Assembly (NCBI GenBank): GCA_955652455.1
Contig: CATPBU010000190.1
Span: 1 to 24,851 of the forward strand
DNA: 24,851 bases
Reading direction: 5' to 3'
Source: Candidatus Dormiibacterota bacterium
GTDB lineage: Bacteria > Chloroflexota > Dormibacteria > UBA8260
Below, in pieces: positions 13,430-20,177 of this stretch (position 1 is its first letter; every line of letters begins with the position of its first letter). A program made the position numbers and the translations under genes. The notes under the pieces were generated by a model. The model did no database searches, was not told where the DNA came from, and was given only the letters and a program-made list of their open reading frames with translations.

Positions 13430-14701
13430 GTGAGCGGTTCGGTCTGGCGTCAGCGCGACTTCGGCCTGCTGTGGAGTGGGCAGATCGTCAGCGAGATCGG
13501 CAGCCAGGTGACTGTGCTGGCCCTGCCGACGCTGGCCATCTTCATCTTCCATGCCGGGCCGGCTGCTGTCGGGCTGCTCGTCGCCTGCGAGCGCATCCCG
13601 TTTCCTCTGTTCGCGCTGGGCGCCGGCGCGATCGTCGACCGCGTCCGCAAGCGGAGCCTAATGCTCATGTGCAACTTGGCACGCGCCGCGATCCTCGTCG
13701 CTATCCCGGTGCTGGCCACAGCCGGTTCGCTGCAACTCTGGCATCTGTTCGTCGCGGCCGTAGCACTGGGCGTCTTCAGCGTGTTCTTCGACCTCGCCTA
13801 CCTCGCCTACGTGCCAATGCTCGTCCGAGTGACCCAGCTGCTCGAGGCCAACAGCCGGCTCGAAGTGACCTGGTCGGCAGGCGCGCTGGCCGGGCCCGGC
13901 CTCGGTGGGCTGCTCGTGCAGGCCGTCGGCGCCGCTCGCGCGGTGCTCGCCGACGCCGCCTCCTTCCTGGTGTCGACGGTGTCGCTGCTGGCCATCCGCC
14001 ATCGCGAACCGCGCTTGGCGGCCACCCGCCGGCGCCAGATGCTGCGTGAGGTGGCCGAGGGGCTCACGCACGTCTTCGGTAACCCGGTTCTGCGCGCCCA
14101 GCTGCTCTGTCTCACCCTCGCCGGCGTGTTCGCGCACGCGTACGAGGCGCCGTTGTTCGTGTTCGCGTACGGTCGCCTGCATCTCAGCCCCGGACTGCTC
14201 GGTGCGGTGCTCGCGTCCAGCGGCGCCGGCGCGCTGCTCGGCTCCGTGGTCGCGTCCCGGGTCATTGCCGCGCTCGGCGTGGGCCGGACGATGGCATTCA
14301 CCGATGCCGTCTCCATCGGCCTCTTCGCCGCCATCCCGTTGGCCGTGTTCGTGCCTCCGGCCGCGCTCCTCTTCCCACTGTTCCTCGTCTCCGGCGCGGT
14401 GGGCACCGCCGGCAACATCGCCCAGGTGACACTCCGGCAGTCGCTTTCACCCGCGCGACTGCAGGGCCGGATGAGCTCAGTGTTCCGCTCATTCTTCTGG
14501 GGCGCGTGGCCACTCGGCAACCTCCTCGGCGGCCTGCTGGCAGCGAGCATCGGCGCCGTCACCACGTTGTGGTTGATGGCCCTGCTCGGCGCGCTCGCCA
14601 GCTTCACGATCGTCCTCACGCCGCTCTGGCGCGTGCGCGACTTCCCGGACGGTGCACCTATCGGGCTGGAGCCGCCGCTCGCTGACATGCCCGGCTCGTA
14701 G
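13430..14701 (+). CDS. MFS transporter, EntS/MFS_3-type exporter
   Basis: The 423-residue inner-membrane protein has about 12 membrane segments in two halves. The N-terminus (WRQRDFGLLWSGQIVSEIGSQV) and the loop between helices 2 and 3 (GAGAIVDRVRKRSLM) are typical of the MFS_3 group that includes the enterobactin exporter EntS and macrolide efflux proteins. The central cytoplasmic loop includes RRQMLREVAEGLTHVFGNPVLRAQ, also typical. The substrate is unknown and no siderophore or antibiotic gene is near. The start is a GTG at 13430; no clear ribosome binding site is visible. It is divergent from the unknown protein at 12744-13373 and convergent with holA. Confidence 0.88.
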   Translation: MSGSVWRQRDFGLLWSGQIVSEIGSQVTVLALPTLAIFIFHAGPAAVGLLVACERIPFPLFALGAGAIVDRVRKRSLMLMCNLARAAILVAIPVLATAGSLQLWHLFVAAVALGVFSVFFDLAYLAYVPMLVRVTQLLEANSRLEVTWSAGALAGPGLGGLLVQAVGAARAVLADAASFLVSTVSLLAIRHREPRLAATRRRQMLREVAEGLTHVFGNPVLRAQLLCLTLAGVFAHAYEAPLFVFAYGRLHLSPGLLGAVLASSGAGALLGSVVASRVIAALGVGRTMAFTDAVSIGLFAAIPLAVFVPPAALLFPLFLVSGAVGTAGNIAQVTLRQSLSPARLQGRMSSVFRSFFWGAWPLGNLLGGLLAASIGAVTTLWLMALLGALASFTIVLTPLWRVRDFPDGAPIGLEPPLADMPGS

Positions 14702-14704
14702 CGC

Positions 14705-14720
14705 CCCGGACGGCGCCGGG
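14705..14720. terminator. GC hairpin between convergent MFS and holA genes
   Basis: CCCGG and CCGGG pair around a six-base loop, in the 26-bp gap between two convergent stops. It has no T-run. Position suits a two-way terminator, but the stem is short. Confidence 0.3.
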
Positions 14721-14727
14721 CCGCGAC

Positions 14728-15714
14728 TCAGGCGCTGCGCCGCTGGCGCCGGTCCAGCAACGCTTGCGCAGCCGCGAGGCCCCAACGCTGCAGGGCGGCG
14801 ACGTCGTCCACCTCGCCCGCCTTCAGCCCTGCGTCGATACGTTGCAACTCGCGCATCCACGCCATCGCCAGCGTCGCCGGGATGGCGTGGGCGGTGCGCA
14901 GTACACGTTCCGCGCGCCACGCGGGGAGGCGCATTGCCGATGCCAGCGCGCTGGCGCCTTGTTGGCCGCGGAGCAGCACCGCGTGTGCCATCAGCAGGTC
15001 GCGCAGCTGGCCGGCGAGGATCGACAGCAGGTATTGGGGGGACCGGCCTTCGGCGATCAGGTCCGCGAGCAGCGCGGCCCCGGTCGCCGGTTGTGGTCCG
15101 CCGAGCAGGTCGAGCACGCTATACAGCTGGAGTTGCTCCGTGCCGGCAACAAGTTGTTGCAGCTGTTCGATGGTGAGGGGATCGTGGTGCGCGGCCATCT
15201 TGTCCAGCTCACCGTCGATGGCCCCAAGGTCGCCGCCACTGCAGCGCAGCAGCAGTTCAGCGCCGCCGGGCGGAAGGTGCAGGTTGCGCGAGCGCAACTC
15301 CGTGTCCAGCCAGTGGCGGCGCTCACCATGGCGCAGCGCTGGGTGGTGCACGACGCTACCCCCCTGGGCCTGGATGGTGGCGAGGATCGGGTTGCCCGGC
15401 GCCACGGTCGCACGCACCGCCAGGCAGAGATGCGTGCTCGGCGCGCGCATCGACAGAGCACGTACCAGGTCGTCGACACCGCCGTTGCCCTTGTGAGACC
15501 CGGATAATTGCGGCAGGTCGCGAACCAGCACGTGCCGTTCCGCGGCAAACAACGGCATGTCGACGAGGCTGGCGATGAGCGGTTCCAGCTTCGCGGGTGC
15601 GTCGATCACCTCGATATCGCTGGTCGAAGACGCACGCCATTGCCCGACCGTGCGGTCGACCAGGTAGGCCTCGTCACCATGGACGAGCAGCAGTCCCGGG
15701 GGTTCGGCGGTCAC
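14728..15714 (-). CDS. holA: DNA polymerase III delta subunit
   Basis: The 329-residue clamp-loader subunit opens the beta sliding clamp for loading at primed DNA. The N-terminal LLLVHGDEAYLVD is the family hallmark, followed by an AAA-like fold lacking ATPase motifs. Other typical parts are DMPLFAAERHVLVRDL, APGNPILATI, a middle region with AELLLRCSGGDLGAIDGELDKM, and the C-terminal SPQYLLSILAGQLRDLL followed by RRIDAGLKAGE-like residues (QRIDAGLKAGEVDD). The GTG at 15714 is chosen since it lies just before the conserved start; the frame stays open to 15816 across the divergent promoter. The sequence CACAAT six bases upstream could be a weak -10 for a leaderless mRNA. Its closeness to comEC and rpsT is a common arrangement. 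Confidence 0.92.
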   Translation of the reverse strand: MTAEPPGLLLVHGDEAYLVDRTVGQWRASSTSDIEVIDAPAKLEPLIASLVDMPLFAAERHVLVRDLPQLSGSHKGNGGVDDLVRALSMRAPSTHLCLAVRATVAPGNPILATIQAQGGSVVHHPALRHGERRHWLDTELRSRNLHLPPGGAELLLRCSGGDLGAIDGELDKMAAHHDPLTIEQLQQLVAGTEQLQLYSVLDLLGGPQPATGAALLADLIAEGRSPQYLLSILAGQLRDLLMAHAVLLRGQQGASALASAMRLPAWRAERVLRTAHAIPATLAMAWMRELQRIDAGLKAGEVDDVAALQRWGLAAAQALLDRRQRRSA

Positions 15715-15776
15715 CGCGATATTGTGATCGCGTGGACTGCCCTGGCCGGCGGAGACCACCCCAACCGCCGGCCGGG

Positions 15777-15782
15777 TACGAT
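15777..15782 (+). promoter_or_regulatory. -10 box upstream of the rhodanese gene
   Basis: TACGAT within GGGTACGAT repeats the form seen before the VOC gene at 3511. Expected start of transcription is near 15789, giving a leader of about 29 nt that includes GGAGA before the GTG at 15818. Confidence 0.35.
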
Positions 15783-15817
15783 CGACAAGGTTCGCCCGAA
15801 TGCCTGGAGAAACCACC

Positions 15818-16660
15818 GTGGACTACGCAAACCCCGACGTCCTGGTCTCGACCGCAGAGGTTGCGGAGAGGCTGGGCAGCGACGACCTCCATCTCATCGA
15901 GATCGACGAGGACCCAACCGCCTACGACCGCGGCCACATCGCGGGCGCCTTTGCGCTGCATTGGCGCGACGAGCTCCAGAGCCAGAGGGGGCGCGACGTT
16001 GTCGAACAGGAGGGATTCGAGGCGCTGTTGGGCGCTCGGGGCATCGACGAGAACACCGAGGTGATCCTCTACGGCGGCAACAACAACTGGTTCGCCGCCT
16101 ATGGGCTGTGGTACTTCCGCCTCTACGGGCACAAGAGAGTCCGTTTGATGGACGGCGGCCGCAAGAAATGGGAGCTGGAGCAGCGCCCTCTCACCACCGA
16201 CATCCCGAGCGCGGCACCGCGCACGTACCACGCCCAACCAATCGATCACTCGATCCGCGCGCTCCGCGACGACGTCCTCAGCGAGACTCACAAGACACCG
16301 ATGATCGACGTCCGCTCGCCCGAGGAGTTCAGCGGCAAGTTGGCCGCGCCTGCTCACCTCCCCCAGGAGCAGGCACAGCGCAGCGGCCACATCCCTGGTG
16401 CGACCAACGTCCCGTGGTCGCGGGCCGCCAATGAGGACGGCACGTTCAAATCAGCCGACGACCTGCGAGCCATCTATCTTGACAATGCGGGTATCAAAGT
16501 CGAGGGCCCGGTGATCGCCTACTGCCGCATCGGCGAGCGCTCCTCGCACACCTGGGTCGTGCTGCACGAGCTGCTCGGTGTCGAGAACGTCAGGAACTAC
16601 GACGGCTCGTGGACGGAGTACGGCTCACTCGTCGGAGCTCCGATCGAAAAGGCCACCTGA
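15818..16660 (+). CDS. Thiosulfate sulfurtransferase (tandem rhodanese), CysA2/CysA3-like
   Basis: The 280-residue protein has two rhodanese domains (about 5-125 inactive, 145-275 active) and would transfer sulfane sulfur to thiols or cyanide. The active Cys is C236 in AYCRIGERSSHTW. Segments such as LYGGNNNWFAAYGLWYF, LMDGGRKKWELE, HLPQEQAQRSGHIPGA and NYDGSWTEYGSLVGAPIE closely resemble the mycobacterial CysA2/CysA3 proteins as I remember them. I chose the GTG at 15818 since GGAGA (15806-15810) lies 7 nt upstream; an in-frame ATG at 15800 would add six residues. It is followed after 3 nt by a DUF1416 gene, the same pair as in mycobacteria (sseC). It is divergent from holA. Confidence 0.93.
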   Translation: MDYANPDVLVSTAEVAERLGSDDLHLIEIDEDPTAYDRGHIAGAFALHWRDELQSQRGRDVVEQEGFEALLGARGIDENTEVILYGGNNNWFAAYGLWYFRLYGHKRVRLMDGGRKKWELEQRPLTTDIPSAAPRTYHAQPIDHSIRALRDDVLSETHKTPMIDVRSPEEFSGKLAAPAHLPQEQAQRSGHIPGATNVPWSRAANEDGTFKSADDLRAIYLDNAGIKVEGPVIAYCRIGERSSHTWVVLHELLGVENVRNYDGSWTEYGSLVGAPIEKAT

Positions 16661-16663
16661 ACC

Positions 16664-16936
16664 ATGAGGCTGCATGGGCGCGTCAACAGCGCCGGGCGTC
16701 CGGTAGAGGGCGCGTACGTGCAGCTGATCGGCCCATCCGGTGACTTCACCGCCGAGGTGCGCACCGATGAATCCGGCCGGTTCCTCTTTTACCCGGTCTC
16801 GGGCAGCTGGTCCTTGCGCGTCTCGCTCCCCGGCGGATCACATGTCGAGAAATCCGTGGTGCTCAATGAAGGACAGAGCATCGAGGTCGAGCTCACCGAA
16901 GATCGAGACAACGGGCACGCCGGGGCGCCAGCCTAG
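16664..16936 (+). CDS. DUF1416 family protein, SseC-like
   Basis: The 90-residue protein has a carboxypeptidase-regulatory-like beta-sandwich pattern (GRVNSAGRPVEGAYVQLIGPSGDFTAEV, then SGRFLFYPVSGSWSLRV). It is similar to mycobacterial SseC, which is encoded next to the CysA2/CysA3 sulfurtransferases and is presumed to act with them in sulfur transfer; mechanism is unknown. Relatives have about 20 more residues at the N-terminus, including a Cys; this copy begins directly at the domain. No in-frame extension exists without running into the rhodanese gene. The 3-nt gap to the rhodanese stop indicates one transcript. The stop shares CTAG with the stop of the convergent GGDEF-EAL gene. Confidence 0.85.
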   Translation: MRLHGRVNSAGRPVEGAYVQLIGPSGDFTAEVRTDESGRFLFYPVSGSWSLRVSLPGGSHVEKSVVLNEGQSIEVELTEDRDNGHAGAPA

Positions 16937-19900
16937 CCCGCGACGAGCCGCCCCATCGAGAGGGCGGCTGGTTGCGCGTGGAGCCAGGTCGAAAGTTGGT
17001 CCGCGGGCAACGGTCGCGACAGGTGATAGCCCTGGCCGGTGTCGCAACCCATCTCGCGGAGGACACCGAGGGTGGTTTCGTTCTCGATGCCCTCGGCGAC
17101 GAGGTCGAGTCCGAGCGCGTGGCCCATCGCGATCGTCGACGCCACGATCGCACGCGCATCGTCGTCGGCGGTCAGGTCGATCACGAACGATCGATCGATC
17201 TTCAGCCGGTCGACCGGGAGGTCGCGCAGCCTGCTGAACATCGAATACCCGGTGCCGAAGTCGTCGATGGCGATGCGAACGCCCATCGACCGCAGCGCAG
17301 CGAGTCGCGCCACGGCCGCCTCAGGTTGGCCGACGGCCACGCTCTCGGTGAGCTCGAGCTCCAAGCGCCACGGGTCGAGCATCGACTCGAGCAGGGTGCG
17401 TCGCACGTTGTCGACCAGGTCGGCACGTTCAAGGTCGCTGCTTGACAGGTTGACGGCGATGCGCATCGGCGGCAGCCCTTCGTCCAACCATTGGTGCATC
17501 TGCCGGCACGCGGTGGCCAGCACCCATGCGTCGATCGCGGGCACCAACCCCATCTGCTCGCCGACGGGCAGGAACACGTCCGGCGCGATCATCCCGCGCG
17601 TCGGATGATTCCACCGCACCAGTGCCTCGACGGCGACGACCCGCCCCGTCGACAGCTCCAGCTGGGGCTGATAGTGGACGCTGAGCTGGTCGTTCTCCAG
17701 CGCGCAGCTCAACTCCACCTGCATGTTGAGACGTTCGATGAGGGCTATGCGCTGCTCAGCCTCGAAGAGCACGCAGAACCCGGTGCCGCGGCTCTTGGCA
17801 ACGTACATGGCGATGTCGGCGTCGCCGATGAGCTCGCCAACTTCCGAGTGTCCCGTCCGCGGCAGGGCCACGCCGACGCTGGCGCTCACCGTCAGCGTGT
17901 GGTCGTCGACGCGCAGCGGAAGCTGGAGTTCAGTGAGGAGGCGCTTGGCGACGATCATGGCGTCGTCGGCGCCACCGGTGTCCTCGAGAAGCACCGCGAA
18001 TTCGTCGCCCGCCAGGCGGGAAGCCGTGTCGCCGGGACGCAGAGCGTGCGCCAGTCTCATGCCGACCGCCTGGAGGACGCGGTCGCCGAACGCGTGGCCC
18101 AGAGTGTCGTTGACTGTTTTGAAGCCGTCCAGGTCGAGCGCGATGATTGCCGGCTGGCGTTTGGATCCAGCCTCTGCCCGGACGAGCGCGCGCTTGATCT
18201 CCACGTCGAAGAGCCTGCGGTTGGGCAGACCGGTCAACGGGTCGTGCAGCGTCTGGTGCTCGAGGAGTCGATGCAACTCACGCTCAGCTGTGACATCGCG
18301 GGCGAGCATGAGGACGGCGTCGCGCGATTGAAAGACCAGGCGACCCACGTCGACCTCGACATCGATGACACGTCCGCCCTTGAGGCGATGCTGCGACTCG
18401 ACGCGGGCGTCATGACGTCGCCGGTCTCGCCGCCGTGTGGGTCCGGTCTGCGGCGTCGAGGCTGCGAGGTCGTCCACCGACATCGCGAGGAACTCAGTGC
18501 GGGAGTAGCCGTACTGGTTGATGGCGGCGTCATTGACCGCGAGGAAGGCGTGCGTCGAGGCGTCGTACAACCACATCGGCAGGGGATTTACGTCGAACAG
18601 TCGACGGAAGTTGGTCTCGCTGTCGCGAAGCCCGGCCTCCATGGCGCGACGTTCGGTGATGTCGCGGATGGTGACGATGACGCCGTCCACGTCAGGGTTG
18701 TCGAGCAGGCTGGTGCCGACGGCTTCGAGATACCGCCACCCTCCCTCGACCCGAGCCACCCTGAATTCGATGGGAGCGATGGCCCCCGCCGCGGCCAGCG
18801 CGCCGTCGATGGCCCGCTCGACGAAAGCGACGTCGTCGGCATGGACAAGCTCCGCCAATCGCCGGCCGATCAACTCATGTGGCGAGCGTCCGAGCACCTC
18901 GACGGTCGCCGGGCTCGCATAGCGCACCAGGCCGTCGCGGTCGATCACCGTGATGACATCGGACGTATGTCGGGTCAGCGATTCGAGACGCTGGTCGCTG
19001 CGACGTCGATGCAGCTCGCGACTCATCGTCGACGCCTCGAGCCGCAATGCGATGTGCGCCACAAGCGTGGCCACGCTGACGCGGTCCTCTTCTGGGACCA
19101 CTGCTCCGGTGATGAGCATGAGACCGAGGGCGCTGCCGTCGACCGTCAGCGGCGCGAGGAACAGCGCCGGTGGGCAGGCGCCCTGGTCCGCGGGCCACAG
19201 TGCGGCGAGTTCATCGCCAGTGACCTGCCACCCGCCGACGTCACGTATGCGCTCACGTTGCACCGTCGAGAGCGCTAGGAGGTTGACCTTGCGACCGATC
19301 AGTCCGGGGGTGACCTCGATGCCGGCGAGCGCCGCAACACGCATATCTTCGGGCTCCCCGATGGCCAGCGCGACACGTGCGTTCGGATCCCGGATCAACG
19401 ACCGCACCACGTCCACCGCAGCCCGGGGCAGCTCCTCATCAGGCAGCGCCGGGCTCAGTGCCTCGAAGGCGCCGCGCAGGACTCGCTCGCGCTCCGTGGC
19501 CCGGCCCAGCCGCGCCAGCGTGAGACCGAGGATGTGCGTGATCGGCGACGCCACACAGAAACCCGATGCGAGGATCGCAGTCCCGAGCGGCGGTGCGCTG
19601 GATCCGGCGGCGACGCGCAGGGTGATGACCGCGCCGACGAAGACCGTCGTGGAGGTGAGCGTCAGGGCGGCCTGGTGGCCCGTGCTCTCGGTCAGCCCGC
19701 GAGTGGCGAGACGGACGATCAGAAGCATGAACACTGTCACCGGGTCTCCGGTGGTCAGGGCAATCGCGAAGATCGCTGCCGCCTCCAGCAGGTCCCACGT
19801 GAAGCCATAGTGTCGGCCGCGGTAATCGTCAATCCACTTGAGGCAGAGCAGCGGCAGCAGGCTTGCGACCATCAGCGCCGTGATCCGCCCCCCGACCGCC

Positions 19901-20040
19901 ACCGCGCCGAGGACCCCGATCAGAAGCGCCGCGCAGAGGATGCTGAAGGTGAGAAAGACCCACTGCACCGTCTGGAGCGGGTCGTCATTCGGCATCCCGG
20001 CCGCAAACCGCGTCCGAAACGTCCTGCGGATGGCTACCAA
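16933..20040 (-). CDS. Membrane GAF-PAS-PAS-GGDEF-EAL c-di-GMP protein
   Basis: This 1035-residue protein of bacterial second-messenger signalling has about six membrane helices (residues 27-176), a GAF-like domain (about 195-335), two PAS domains (about 352-465 and 476-590), a GGDEF domain (590-760) and an EAL domain (770-1020). The cyclase signature is AGDEF (677-681), so the first Gly is Ala. The phosphodiesterase residues look intact: EALVRW (805-810), N864 in NLSSSDL, ELTES (896-900), IDDFGTGYS, LKIDRSF, and EGIE. It may both make and break c-di-GMP, or act mainly as phosphodiesterase. The start is set at TTG 20040, with AGGAG 6 nt upstream; an ATG at 19995 is a shorter alternative with no such site. 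The TTG lies in a hairpin stem described separately. Confidence 0.92.
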   Translation of the reverse strand: MVAIRRTFRTRFAAGMPNDDPLQTVQWVFLTFSILCAALLIGVLGAVAVGGRITALMVASLLPLLCLKWIDDYRGRHYGFTWDLLEAAAIFAIALTTGDPVTVFMLLIVRLATRGLTESTGHQAALTLTSTTVFVGAVITLRVAAGSSAPPLGTAILASGFCVASPITHILGLTLARLGRATERERVLRGAFEALSPALPDEELPRAAVDVVRSLIRDPNARVALAIGEPEDMRVAALAGIEVTPGLIGRKVNLLALSTVQRERIRDVGGWQVTGDELAALWPADQGACPPALFLAPLTVDGSALGLMLITGAVVPEEDRVSVATLVAHIALRLEASTMSRELHRRRSDQRLESLTRHTSDVITVIDRDGLVRYASPATVEVLGRSPHELIGRRLAELVHADDVAFVERAIDGALAAAGAIAPIEFRVARVEGGWRYLEAVGTSLLDNPDVDGVIVTIRDITERRAMEAGLRDSETNFRRLFDVNPLPMWLYDASTHAFLAVNDAAINQYGYSRTEFLAMSVDDLAASTPQTGPTRRRDRRRHDARVESQHRLKGGRVIDVEVDVGRLVFQSRDAVLMLARDVTAERELHRLLEHQTLHDPLTGLPNRRLFDVEIKRALVRAEAGSKRQPAIIALDLDGFKTVNDTLGHAFGDRVLQAVGMRLAHALRPGDTASRLAGDEFAVLLEDTGGADDAMIVAKRLLTELQLPLRVDDHTLTVSASVGVALPRTGHSEVGELIGDADIAMYVAKSRGTGFCVLFEAEQRIALIERLNMQVELSCALENDQLSVHYQPQLELSTGRVVAVEALVRWNHPTRGMIAPDVFLPVGEQMGLVPAIDAWVLATACRQMHQWLDEGLPPMRIAVNLSSSDLERADLVDNVRRTLLESMLDPWRLELELTESVAVGQPEAAVARLAALRSMGVRIAIDDFGTGYSMFSRLRDLPVDRLKIDRSFVIDLTADDDARAIVASTIAMGHALGLDLVAEGIENETTLGVLREMGCDTGQGYHLSRPLPADQLSTWLHAQPAALSMGRLVAG

Positions 20041-20062
20041 CCAGCTCTCCTAAACTGGCTGG
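20037..20062 (-). promoter_or_regulatory. Hairpin covering the start of the c-di-GMP gene
   Basis: On the minus strand CCAGCCAG (20062-20055) can pair with CTGGTTGG (20044-20037) in eight continuous pairs, one of them G-U. The ten-base loop holds AGGAG (20051-20047), and the TTG start (20040-20038) lies in the 3' arm. As DNA it is also a near-perfect dyad with 7 of 8 matching bases per arm, so it could instead be a protein-binding operator. Confidence 0.5.
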
Positions 20063-20080
20063 AATTCTCAGCCCTCGAGC

Positions 20081-20143
20081 ACCCTGCGAGATCGCTCGCA
20101 ATCCTCTCGTCACGGTGCGCGCGCGCGACCATGGGCGCAGGGT
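20081..20143 (-). promoter_or_regulatory. Leader with two mutually exclusive pairings
   Basis: In the minus-strand leader of the c-di-GMP gene, ACCCTGCG (20143-20136) and CGCAGGGT (20088-20081) form a perfect 8-bp inverted repeat 47 nt apart. A local hairpin TGCGAG (20100-20095), loop CGAT, CTCGCA (20090-20085) uses part of the same 3' arm, so only one can form at a time. This is the layout of a switch, but no described riboswitch class is recognisable. Confidence 0.4.
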
Positions 20144-20147
20144 GACC

Positions 20148-20177
20148 GTCGTAACAGGCGCGTCACCGATGCGTCAA
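20148..20177 (-). promoter_or_regulatory. Candidate promoter of the c-di-GMP gene
   Basis: TTGACG (20177-20172) and TACGAC (20153-20148) are 18 nt apart. The -35 box overlaps the comEC stop codon. The transcript would begin near 20141 and carry a leader of about 100 nt before the TTG start. Confidence 0.35.

Noticed and set aside
17491..19278. A 595-codon open frame on the plus strand, opposite the GGDEF-EAL gene
   Set aside because: It is a mirror frame of a clear multi-domain protein in high-GC DNA; no family motif is visible in its translation.
20117..20127. Run of alternating GC (five to six repeats) in the c-di-GMP leader
   Set aside because: Could form Z-DNA or be expected by chance at this GC content; no further support.
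20041..20153. A c-di-GMP riboswitch (GEMM class) before the GGDEF-EAL gene
   Set aside because: The leader has competing helices but I cannot find the conserved bases of the known c-di-GMP aptamers.
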